From: Capnocytophaga sp. oral taxon 863 str. F0517
GTDB lineage: Bacteria > Bacteroidota > Bacteroidia > Flavobacteriales > Flavobacteriaceae
Direction: 5' to 3'
Length of the DNA stretch: 46,005 nt
NCBI RefSeq assembly: GCF_000466425.1
Contig: NZ_KE992162.1
Coordinates: 1 to 46,005 of the forward strand
Shown here piece by piece: positions 36,033 to 45,900 of the stretch (the stretch's first letter is position 1; each line of letters begins with the position of its first letter). The translations under genes and the position numbers were made by a program. The notes beneath the pieces were generated by a model, which saw only the letters and a list, made by a program, of their open reading frames with translations, did no database searches and was not told where the DNA came from.

Positions 36033-37559
36033 ATGGATAAAGTACTTATTTTAGATTTTGGTTCTCAATATACACAGCTGATAGCCCGCCGGGTGCGGGA
36101 GCTCAGTGTCTATTGTGAGATACACCCTTATAATCATCTTCCGGAAGGGGTGGAAACATTCTCGGCAGTCATCCTTTCGGGTTCGCCTTTTTCGGTGCGT
36201 GCCAGTGATGCACCACATCCGGACTTATCGCTCTTCAGGGGCAAGAAGCCAATCTTGGCGGTTTGCTATGGGGCGCAATACTTAGCCCACTTCTTCGGTG
36301 GCGAAGTGGCTCCTTCTGATGTGCGCGAATATGGCCGTGCTCACTTGGTTTATCTCAAGGAGAACGAGCCTTTCCTTACCGATATTCCTGCCCAAAGTCA
36401 GGTATGGATGAGCCATAGTGATACCATCAAGACCCTCCCTACCGGAGGGGTGCGCTTGGCCAGTACACCCGATGTGGAGAATGCAGCCTATCGCATAGAG
36501 GGGGAGGATACCTACGCCATACAGTTCCACCCCGAGGTATATCACTCCACCGATGGCAAACAGTTCTTGGCTAATTTCCTCTTTAAAATAGCCAAACTTA
36601 CCCCGTCTTGGACAGCGGACAACTTTATCGAAAGTACCGTGGCAGCACTCAAAGCCCAAATAGGCAAAGAAAAGGTGGTCTTAGGCCTCTCCGGAGGGGT
36701 GGACTCCACAGTGGCTGCCGTTCTGCTCAACAAAGCCATTGGCAGTCAGCTCCATTGTATCTTTGTCAATAACGGCCTTTTGCGCCAAGGGGAGTTTGAG
36801 AGTGTTTTAGCTCAATACCAAGGCATGGGGCTTAATATCAAGGGGGTAGATGCCTCCGCGGAGTTCCTTTCGGCCTTAGCGGGCATCACCGATCCGGAGG
36901 CCAAGCGCAAGACTATAGGACGTGTCTTTATAGAAGTATTTGATAAGGAAGCCCATCAGATTACCGATGTAACCTACTTGGCACAGGGGACTATCTACCC
37001 CGATGTGATAGAGTCTGTCTCCGTCAAGGGGCCATCGGCGACCATCAAGAGCCACCACAACGTAGGTGGTTTGCCCGATTATATGAAGCTCAAAATAGTA
37101 GAGCCTTTGCGTACCCTCTTCAAGGACGAAGTGCGCCGCGTGGGAGCCTCCTTGGGGATTCCTGCTGAGCTGCTGGGGCGCCACCCATTCCCAGGGCCAG
37201 GCTTGGCTATTCGTATCTTAGGCGATATCACCCCAGAGAAGGTCGCTACCCTTCAGCAGGTAGATGCCATCTTTATCAATGCACTCAAGGAAAATGACCT
37301 ATACGACAAAGTATGGCAAGCAGGAGCAATCCTATTGCCAATCAATAGTGTTGGGGTAATGGGCGATGAGCGTACCTATGAGAAGTGTGTAGCCCTACGA
37401 GCGGTGGAAAGCACTGACGGGATGACAGCTGACTGGGTACACCTGCCCTATACCTTCCTTCAAAAGGTCTCCAATGAGATTATCAATAAGGTAAAAGGGG
37501 TCAATCGAGTGGTGTACGATATCAGTTCCAAACCACCTGCAACCATAGAGTGGGAGTAA
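36033..37559 (+). CDS. guaA: GMP synthase (glutamine-hydrolysing)
   Basis: A 508-residue enzyme converting XMP to GMP with glutamine and ATP. Class I glutaminase domain with nucleophile C78 ([10 protein letters not shown]) and the catalytic pair H166 and E168 (QFHPEV); ATP pyrophosphatase domain with PP-loop SGGVDS at 220-225; C-terminal dimerisation domain with the [15 protein letters not shown] block near 380 and the conserved end PPATIEWE. The length is typical. No guanine or purine riboswitch was seen; the upstream gap is a heptad hairpin whose last unit ends 7 nt before the ATG. The M20 gene follows after 24 nt. Confidence 0.96.
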   Translation: MDKVLILDFGSQYTQLIARRVRELSVYCEIHPYNHLPEGVETFSAVILSGSPFSVRASDAPHPDLSLFRGKKPILAVCYGAQYLAHFFGGEVAPSDVREYGRAHLVYLKENEPFLTDIPAQSQVWMSHSDTIKTLPTGGVRLASTPDVENAAYRIEGEDTYAIQFHPEVYHSTDGKQFLANFLFKIAKLTPSWTADNFIESTVAALKAQIGKEKVVLGLSGGVDSTVAAVLLNKAIGSQLHCIFVNNGLLRQGEFESVLAQYQGMGLNIKGVDASAEFLSALAGITDPEAKRKTIGRVFIEVFDKEAHQITDVTYLAQGTIYPDVIESVSVKGPSATIKSHHNVGGLPDYMKLKIVEPLRTLFKDEVRRVGASLGIPAELLGRHPFPGPGLAIRILGDITPEKVATLQQVDAIFINALKENDLYDKVWQAGAILLPINSVGVMGDERTYEKCVALRAVESTDGMTADWVHLPYTFLQKVSNEIINKVKGVNRVVYDISSKPPATIEWE

Positions 37560-37583
37560 TAATAATTATTAATTGTTAAAGAC

Positions 37584-38972
37584 GTGGATATAAAAACTTA
37601 CATTGAGCAGAACAAAGATCGCTTTCTTGGCGAGTTGTTCGAGCTATTGCGTATGCCTTCCATCAGTGCGGATTCGGCATACAAATCTTCTATCGAAGAC
37701 ACTGCCAAATGGGTAAAGGAATCCCTCCTAAAGGCTGGTTGTGACAAGGCAGAAATCTGCCCTACAGCTGGCAATCCGGTGGTATATGCAGAAAAACACG
37801 TAGGTGATGGACTGCCTACCGTATTGGTATATGGCCACTATGACGTACAACCTGCCGTGCCTTTGGAGCTTTGGGATACCGACCCTTTTGAGCCAGTTAT
37901 CAAAAAGACCCAAACCCATCCTGATGGTGCCATCTTTGCCCGTGGCGCTTGTGATGACAAGGGACAGATGTTCATGCATGTCAAGGCACTCGAATATATG
38001 GTCAAGGAAGGCAAACTCCCTTGTAATGTGAAGTTTATGATCGAGGGTGAAGAAGAGGTTGGCTCCAAAAACTTAGGGGCTTTCGTACAAGCCAATCGCG
38101 AGAAACTCAAGAATGACATCATCCTGATCTCCGATACCAGTATTATCGCTAACGATGTGCCATCAGTAACCTTAAGACTACGTGGGCTTAGCTATGTAGA
38201 GGTAGAACTTATCGGCCCTAACCGTGACCTACATTCCGGTGTATATGGAGGTGCCGTACAGAACCCTGTAACCGTACTGAGCCAGATGATTGCTAAGCTC
38301 TATGATGAGAAGAACCGTATCACTATTCCTCATTTCTATGATAAGGTGAAGGAGCTCCTACCAGAAGAGCGCCATATGTTTGCCCAAACACCTTTCTCTT
38401 TGGAGGACTACAACAAAGACTTAGGTATAGCTGAGGCCAAGCATGAAGAAGGCTATTCAGTATTGGAGAGCGCTACTATCCGTCCCGCCTTGGATGTCAA
38501 TGGTATATGGGGCGGTTACACCGGAGAAGGTGCCAAGACCATCATCCCTAGCAAGGCCTATGCCAAAATATCGATGCGCTTGGTACCCGACCAAGACAGC
38601 AAGGAAGTGGTAAGCCTATTCACCCAATATTTTGAGCAGATTGCTCCTAAGGGGGTGACAGTCAAGGTAAAAGACCTAAGTGGAGGCCCTGCTTATGCAA
38701 TGGATATAGAAAACAAAGGCTACAAGGCAGCCGAAAAAGCTATGGAAAAGACCTTTGGTAAGGCTCCTATTCCTGCTGCAGAAGGGGGAAGTATCCCTAT
38801 CGTTGCCCTCTTCGAGAAGGAACTCGGCACCAAATCTATCCTTATGGGATTCGGCCTCGACTCCGACCTTATCCACTCACCCAACGAACACTATGGTCTG
38901 TTCAACTTCTTTAAAGGCATAGAGACCATTCCATACTTCTATGAGTACTACAGTTCAATGACTAATGACTAA
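37584..38972 (+). CDS. M20 family dipeptidase (CNDP-like)
   Basis: A 462-residue metallopeptidase of the M20 group that includes carnosine- and Cys-Gly-type dipeptidases. Two-zinc site residues: H85 and D87 in LVYGHYDVQP, the bridging aspartate near 124 in GACDDKGQMF, and EE in IEGEEEVGSKNL near 154-165; HSPNEHYGLFNF gives the last histidine ligand. No signal peptide, so cytoplasmic. Starts at a GTG (37584). The last four residues (MTND) and the stop codon are encoded by the first two units of heptad array I, so the original C-terminus was probably a few residues different. Confidence 0.93.
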   Translation: MDIKTYIEQNKDRFLGELFELLRMPSISADSAYKSSIEDTAKWVKESLLKAGCDKAEICPTAGNPVVYAEKHVGDGLPTVLVYGHYDVQPAVPLELWDTDPFEPVIKKTQTHPDGAIFARGACDDKGQMFMHVKALEYMVKEGKLPCNVKFMIEGEEEVGSKNLGAFVQANREKLKNDIILISDTSIIANDVPSVTLRLRGLSYVEVELIGPNRDLHSGVYGGAVQNPVTVLSQMIAKLYDEKNRITIPHFYDKVKELLPEERHMFAQTPFSLEDYNKDLGIAEAKHEEGYSVLESATIRPALDVNGIWGGYTGEGAKTIIPSKAYAKISMRLVPDQDSKEVVSLFTQYFEQIAPKGVTVKVKDLSGGPAYAMDIENKGYKAAEKAMEKTFGKAPIPAAEGGSIPIVALFEKELGTKSILMGFGLDSDLIHSPNEHYGLFNFFKGIETIPYFYEYYSSMTND

Positions 38973-39084
38973 TGACTAATGACAAGTGACTAATGACCAA
39001 TGACAAGTGACTAATGACCAATGACAAGTGACTAATTTCCACACGAGGATTCGTCATTGGTCACTGGTCATTGGTCACTAATAA
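38959..39084. repeat. Heptad array I, overlapping the M20 gene end and the TA promoter
   Basis: Eleven forward units (TGACTAA three times, then TGACAAG, TGACTAA, TGACCAA in rotation, 38959-39035), a 14-nt spacer, then reverse units TTCGTCA, TTGGTCA, CTGGTCA, TTGGTCA, CTAATAA (39050-39084). The first two units encode the end of the M20 gene. The TTG of the last TTGGTCA sits where the -33 element of the downstream promoter is expected. Confidence 0.9.
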
Positions 39085-39102
39085 AGTTTGGTATTATTTT
39101 TG
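39071..39102 (+). promoter_or_regulatory. Promoter of the toxin-antitoxin pair (TTG / 21 nt / TATTTTTG)
   Basis: TTG at 39071-39073, inside a reverse heptad unit, and TATTTTTG at 39095-39102, 43 nt before the antitoxin ATG. The -7 match is perfect. Type II pairs usually repress their own promoter; the inverted units just upstream could be an operator, but that is conjecture. Confidence 0.6.
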
Positions 39103-39145
39103 TGGCTCTAAAGTGAGTCCTATTTAAAAAAAAAAAATTATATCT

Positions 39146-39394
39146 ATGAATACAACAGCCTTAGAAGTATTTATCAAAGACGTAGATATGCCGCTCTTTC
39201 AGGCATTATTTGATAAGTTCAAAGTAAAGACAAAGGTGCTAACAGCTCCTTTCAAGAGAGAGTTGCCTATAGAAAAAGCTATTCCTAACGAGGAAACTCA
39301 CTTGGCCTTTATGGAGGTGAAAGAAAAAGGACATCTTTTGAAAAGATACAAGGACGCTAGGGAGCTATTTAAAGATATTGATAATGGAGACTGA
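39146..39394 (+). CDS. Probable type II antitoxin
   Basis: An 82-residue protein encoded immediately before, and overlapping by 11 nt, a YafQ-like toxin gene. The N-terminal part (ALEVFIKDVDMPLFQALFDKFKVKTKVL) could form a small DNA-binding or dimerisation fold, and the charged C-terminal part (KGHLLKRYKDARELFKDIDNGD) is the kind of helix that wraps a RelE-type toxin. It is not clearly a RelB/DinJ ribbon-helix-helix protein. The antitoxin role rests on size, order and overlap. Translation follows an A-rich stretch, typical of Bacteroidota start regions. Lower G+C than its neighbours. Confidence 0.72.
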   Translation: MNTTALEVFIKDVDMPLFQALFDKFKVKTKVLTAPFKRELPIEKAIPNEETHLAFMEVKEKGHLLKRYKDARELFKDIDNGD

Positions 39395-39707
39395 AGAAAA
39401 AGAAGAAGAGATATTATTTGAAATCGCAGTAACCTCATCCTTTAAAAAAGATAAGAAAAAGATTGCAAACAGTCCTTCAAAGATAGAAAAACTATTATCT
39501 TTGATAGATATATTACAGTTCAAAGGAGTAGAAGGAATACCTTCTTATATGAAACCTCACCAACTGACAGGGCAATACACAGGATGTTTGGAATGTCATA
39601 TAGAATCAGATTTATTGCTCATATGGATACAGAATGAGGATGAAAAAGTAATATACTTGATGAGATTAGGAACTCATTCTGAACTATTTGGAAAAATAAA
39701 AAGATAA
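39384..39707 (+). CDS. YafQ-type toxin (RelE/ParE superfamily mRNA interferase)
   Basis: A 107-residue toxin-like protein. Aligning by eye to E. coli YafQ from memory, catalytic residues are kept: H59 (H50), H72 (H63), D76 (D67), H98 (H87) and F102 (F91), in PHQLTGQYTG, CHIESD and RLGTHSELFG. The residue matching W68 is leucine. YafQ cuts mRNA on the ribosome. The ATG at 39384 gives an 11-nt overlap with the antitoxin; a TTG 6 nt earlier is possible. A short acidic N-terminal extension (METEEKEEE) is unusual for YafQ. Active toxin is likely but not proven. Confidence 0.85.
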   Translation: METEEKEEEILFEIAVTSSFKKDKKKIANSPSKIEKLLSLIDILQFKGVEGIPSYMKPHQLTGQYTGCLECHIESDLLLIWIQNEDEKVIYLMRLGTHSELFGKIKR

Positions 39708-39714
39708 ATTTTTA

Positions 39715-39799
39715 GCAACTAACAACAAGTGACCAGTGACTAATCTTTGTGTGAAAATTAGTCACTGGTCACTTTTCATTTTTCACTTGTCGTTTGTCA
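39715..39799. repeat. Heptad array J, inverted, after the toxin gene
   Basis: Forward units GCAACTA, ACAACAA, GTGACCA, GTGACTA, then a 12-nt loop region, then reverse units TTAGTCA, CTGGTCA, CTTTTCA, TTTTTCA, CTTGTCG, TTTGTCA. Arms 39727-39744 and 39757-39774 form a perfect 18-bp stem. It starts 7 nt after the toxin stop and may end that transcript. Bases 39800-39890 are A-rich with no gene. Confidence 0.88.
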
Positions 39800-39890
39800 C
39801 TATAAAACGGGGATATTTAAAACAAAAACAAAAACCAAAAAAATAATAAAATTTTGTTGCTGCTTTTTGATAACTTTTTTGCCGAAAAAG

Positions 39891-39923
39891 TTTGCAAATA
39901 TATCGAAAAATGTATTATTTTTG
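39891..39923 (+). promoter_or_regulatory. Promoter of the giant surface-protein gene (TTTG / 21 nt / TATTTTTG)
   Basis: TTTG at 39891-39894 and TATTTTTG at 39916-39923 with a 21-nt spacer, 30 nt before the ATG at 39954. Both elements are perfect. Confidence 0.75.
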
Positions 39924-39953
39924 CGCTCGAATTATTAAATAAATTTTCTCATA

Positions 39954-42900
39954 ATGAAGAAAAAAGTAGAAAAACTAACAATTAAAAACGTTAAGTGGCT
40001 GATTTTCATGCTATTAACCTTCTCTACGGGAGCTGTATGGGGGCAGGTAACTATTAATAGTGTAATAGCTCAGTCGCCGGTACATTTTGCAGAAAATAGT
40101 GATTTCTCTGTAGGAGAACTGACTATTTCCTTTAATATGCCTACGGGGAAAACTTCGGGAGAGTTGCAAGTAAACTTGGCATCAGGAATTGAGTATATGT
40201 CTGGTACAGTAACTGCTACTGGGGCTACTGTATCCCTCAAAACGGGTTCTACTGATGCCAATAAGCCTGTCTTCACCCTTACAGGGGCTTCAGGCAGTGT
40301 AGCAGTGAAGTTCAAGCGTAAGGCGACTAAGGCAGTGCTTACCAACCCTGCCCTTGCTGGAGGCTTACAAGATGAGGCTGTACTTACCGTACAAGGGTTA
40401 GCTCCCAGTCCAGCGGTTAAGAATACAGCTCCTTATGTATTACCACGTCCTACATTGGTAGTACAGCTACCAACCAATCAGACTGATGTGTTGGGAACAC
40501 GTACTGAAACTTTTGATATTCGCAATACAGGGAATGGTATAGTGAAAGATGTATATTTCTCTATTGCCTATGACCATAGGGATGTAGTAGGGCTTAGTGT
40601 GTCTCACAATGGTACGCCACTTACTCAAGTAGGAACAGTACCTACAGGACTTCCTAATGCAGGGAAGCCTATCTATAAAATTGCTAATGCCAACTTGGCA
40701 AATAACGGAGTAGTTACTATTACCGAAAAATATACCGTAGACAAATGTACCACAGGTAGGCAAAACACCTATTATGCTTATTGGGGAAGTGGTATTGCAA
40801 ATAGTAATGATATTTTTGAAACTAATTCTAATACTAGAAACATTAGTGTAAGCACAGGTACGCCTATCATTAAATACAATGGTAGTAATGCCTTTACCTA
40901 TTTTGAATGGAAAAATGGTTTTTGTGGAAATATTTTAGGAACTTATTATGTGCGTTATGATAATGTAACAGCTGATGCTAAAGGGACGGCTTATAACTTA
41001 GAGATACGCCTTTTTGATGCAGATGAGAGTCAGAAATTTAGCCGCTTTGAGCCAGTTGACATTCGCTTGATAGCTAAAAATGGTACGACTATTCCCCTTG
41101 CAGCTACTCTAGATACGGGAGACACGCGTCGTATATCGCTCAGTAACTTGCCTGCTTTATCTGATGCTTCATTAGGCGCTACAGATTTTGGACTTACTGA
41201 TGCAGATAATGATGGCTTTAGAGATGACCTTAAAAAAGGAGACTATTTTCAGATTGCTTTTGATTTAAAGAAAAAGGAAGGTATTACTTGCCTGCAGCCA
41301 CGAATAGGAGTAAGGAATTTTTTAAGTATACAGCCCAGATCTCAAGTGCTCTCCAGCAATGTATGTGGAGATCTTATTCCTTCCGAGCAACATATTTTGG
41401 ACTACAGCACCTTACGAGTGTACTTCAATGGGGTAAATGATGCTTCTAAGCTGCCTGCTCAATTGGTACAGAATGTACCTTCAGCAGCTTATATCGCCCC
41501 TGGAATGAACTGGCCTTCCCTTGGAGCAGGGCAAAGACTTAAAAATGGAAATGCTGTAAATGTTGAACGTCAGTTCAAATATGTAATAACAACTCCTGCT
41601 GGGATGAAGCTACAGAATGTGAAGCTCTATAGCAAGGCAAACGTATTTGGTGTTTCAACAGAGGCAGCAGTTAACCAGCCTGATATAGAGCCAAATAGCA
41701 CGAGAACAATTATCACTAATAATCAACCTTCAGACAGTCCCTTCGGTACACCTGGTTATCTTACTTTCGATGTGCTTTTGCAAAATTGTAATGGAGGTAC
41801 CGCTCCTATTACCTATTCAGTATATATGATGCTTAAGAATGGGGATGGAACCTATTGTGATATTCCTTTGGTTTGTAATCAAGTTACTAATGTACCTACT
41901 ATTTGTTCTACACCTTGCGCCATACAAGGGCCACGTATGCTCAGCACTAAGGTAGAGCGTGCCGACAATTCATATGGATGGAAAGACCATACGATGGCCA
42001 TTAGACAAACACGTGCCAATGTATCACCTATAGAGCGTATGCGTGCCCTCTACTTAGATGATATAGAGTTTATCTCAGAAGGACAACAGCATGTTAGCAA
42101 AACCGATACCAACCTTTTCTATTATGTAAAGGTCGAAAAAACAGCCGAGTTAGAACCTAAAAAGATAACCCTTAAGGTAAATGGTGGATCTGAACAGATC
42201 CTTATAGCCACGACTAATAACCCTATGAGAGGAACCAATGCAGCAGGTAAGAAATACTTCCGATGGAATCTGACTTCGTTATTGCCCGCAGGTACTCTTG
42301 TCGCAGGAGCTACTTTCAGCACAGTGGCTACCTACCAAGTGAAGAATGCTAACAACTCTAATAGTAATGACCGAGCTTTGGATGTACAATCGGGTACAGA
42401 ATCATTTTTTTATACACTTGACAACCCTACCACTGATACAAATATCAATGCAGAAGGTTATCATACAGCACAAAAACACTGTGGGACGAACCTAACGCCT
42501 GTATTTTATATAGCTGAAACACGACATTTGTTGGCTACGAACCGTTATACAGAGCTTTCAGGTTGTGATGCAGCAACTTTGGGTTCAAATCTTATTTATG
42601 CAGCACGTAGGTTCAAGCCAGGAGGAACTTATTTTTCACAAGAATTCCGCCCTGCTCGTCTTATCAAAAAGATAACGATTAAGATGCCTAGTGCTTACCA
42701 AATCAAAAACATGCAGTTTACTTATACTTATAAGATGGGAGCCGCTACTGCTGCAACAGTAGATATGAGTAAGCTTATCATGACCGATGATGGTACTTGG
42801 AAAACTTATACCTATGAGAATCCTCCTAAAGGTACCCTAGGATATTTGCCTCCAGGAATGATAACCGTAGAGAATGAATATAATGAGTATATAAAGGCTT

Positions 42901-45900
42901 TCATACAACCTTCTTGTAAGGCTAAAACGGTAGATGTTAACAAGACGATAGGACAGCAAGAGGCAGAAGCCCTAACAAAGCAAGAGAAAATAGACTCAAA
43001 GATAGAGTATGAGGATTTCTATTATCACTATGCAGACACAGGTGATTCTTCTGTTGCTGTTGATCTTCAGAATGATCGTCCTATACTTTTTGCAGCAAAT
43101 AAGAAACCAGAGATTACCATAGAGGCTATATCACAATTAACTGTAAAAGCTAATAAGCGTACCATGGAGGCTACCTTCAAGCTTAAGAATGCTAAGAGTT
43201 ATGATGCTCCTTTCGGCTGGATCTCTGTTCCTGATGTAGCAGGTATTGAGGTACTCTCCTTAGAAGAGACTACCCCAGGTAATACGTATACTTATATTGC
43301 TAAAAATACTATTACAGGAGAAAAAATGTTCTTTCTTAGTGATAAGGGGAATGATGGTAAGGTTCTTAAAAATACAGAGCGCCAGTTCAAGCTCAAGTAT
43401 AAGATTACCAACTGTGCTGCTGCCCTACAGCTAAAAGTATATGCAGGTTGGAACTGTAATGAGAATCCTACCTCAGGTTATCGCAATACTTGTAGTGATA
43501 AGTTTATTACCTATAATATAGCTATAGCACTAAGCAAAAAAGAAATTGCTGCGGACCCAGGGAACCCAGGAGAGAATGATCCTAATAAGAAAGGAAGTAT
43601 CCCTATGTGTACAGCAACTCCTTATACCTATGTTATTAATAGTGCAGAAGAAGGGGATATTTATAATGCTAAATTGGTAGTAACTCAAGGAAATGGGATT
43701 ACCATATCTAATGTACAAGTAGAATATCCTTTGGGGGGTACTGTATATACAGTAGGTACCGGTGCTGGAAAAATCCTACATACACAAAGTGGCAATAGGC
43801 ATACTTATGATATTAGTAACATATTGCCAGAAGGAAGTTTGCCCGGTTCTCTTAATGAACCTAATAATGCAAACAAACGTAAATTCAAACTTACTTTTGA
43901 TGTAACTCCTGATTGTGATTTCTCAGCAGGTTCGTCCTTTGATATTGATATAGAGGGTAATAACCTTTGTGGCACCTCAGCTGAAGGGGATAAGACCCGT
44001 GCTATTATTGCGGGTATTGCTGGAGTGAATATCAATGACTATACTATTACATTGGATCCGCTGACCTATGTAAGTGGTAATGGAACCCTATGTGGCGGTG
44101 GTGTTGTTTATAAAACGCGTGTAACGGTAAATAGTAGTAACTCAACTTTCCAAATGGGGCCTAATGCACGCCTAAGATTTACCATTCCAGAAGGCTATGA
44201 GTTAGCACCTTCGTTTGCACGTTACTATGGAAGGACACCTTATGGTCCAGGAGCACTTTGGGCGAATCCAGTAAGAAAACAAGCGGAAGAGAAAACATTG
44301 GCCAGTGGTAGTGAGTTGGTGATGGAGATTCCTGCAGGGATGAAGAACGGACAGTTCTTTGAGTTTGGTATTCATATAATACAAAAAGCTGATGCCTTGA
44401 TAGATTGTGATATCACTAATCCAAAGAAACTTAAGGTGATTGCCACTGATACCAAAACAGGAGTGATGTGTGGTGTAACAGCTTGTCCACCTATGACGGT
44501 GAGTACTTCCAAAGAAGAAAAGGTAGTGATAAAGAACGAACGTCCAAAACTGTCTCTTAAAGATGTCTCTGCTACCTCCACTGCACAAGCAGGTAAGGAA
44601 AATCTCACTATTAAGTATAAGATAGAGAATGGTACGGGGACGGATGTTGCCACTTTTACTAATAGAACCGCAAAGGCCGCTCTTTATTATGATGCTAATC
44701 ATAATAATATAGTGGATACAGGAGATATCAAGCTCACCGATCATACGACCTCCGCACTGACCTTAGCTCAAGGAGCTACCTCTGATGAGCAAAGTTTTAC
44801 TTTTGCGGTGGATCAGGATAAGGTATGTCGCTTGCTCTTAGTGCTTAAAAATGAGGATAATGTATGTCTCTGTGGAGATGTAGTGGCTTCCATCACTGCT
44901 CCTACACAGCTAACGGGATTGGTAGATAATATTACGGTTTGTGAGAGCGAAACCAAGAAAGTAGCCTATAGCGCAGCTGGAGCTTCCTATGACCAATATA
45001 CTTGGACAGGTAAGACGGCCAATGATAAGCTTGATTACCTATCTGCAGCAAATGTAAAGGAACCAAACTTCCATTACAATGGTACTAAACTCACTACCAC
45101 TCAGACCTTTACCTATGTACTTACAGTAAAGCGTACCAATGGTTGTGAAGCAACGCAGGAGGTAAAGATAACCGTACAACCGGCACCGGGTATTGCTAAT
45201 ATATCTGTGGCTCCTTCTCCTTATTGTCCTGGGGATACCGCTGAGAAGCTTACCGTAACGCCCACTACCTATGGGGTGACAGGTACCCTTTCCTATCAGT
45301 GGTATAGAAACACCACCGATAGCAATACAGGGGGAACCGAAGTAGGCACCAATAGTGAAAACTATACACCAGAGACTGGCTCTTCAGCAACCTTTTACTA
45401 TTATGTAAAGGTAACCAATAGCACTTGTGGCGAAGTGATCAGTAATACGATAAAGGTGGTGGTAAAGCCAACTCCTGACCAGCCAACCGTAAGCGAACAT
45501 ACGGCCGCTACTTGTACGACAATCAGTAAGGCTAAGATTACTAATGTGAAGCCTACCACCCAAGTGGCCAGCTATACCTTTGTCAATACAGAAACCAATA
45601 GAACGGTATCCGCTACCGTGGATAGAACCACTGGGGAGATATCTAACCTACCTGTAGGTAAATATAGGGTAACGGCTATCCAAGAGGGTTGTGAGAAACA
45701 GTCCGGTGAGTTCGAGATTGAAGGCTTCAAAGCTAAGCCCGAAAAGCCTAAGGTAAGCACCGAAGCCCAATGTGATAACCCAAGTAAGGCCGAGATTACC
45801 AATGTGAAGCCCGACACCGAGGTGACAGCCTATACCTTCAAAAATGTAGAGACCAGCGCCATAGTAACCGCTACTGTGGATAGAACCACTGGGGAGGTCT

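Noticed and set aside
38959-39084. Heptad arrays as a possible CRISPR array
   Set aside because: Units are 7 bp and contiguous with no variable spacers, and no cas gene is in the window.
44202-44744. 180-codon antisense frame in the giant surface-protein gene
   Set aside because: The plus-strand frame is open through the whole region with signal peptide and repeats; the antisense frame is cysteine- and serine-rich noise.
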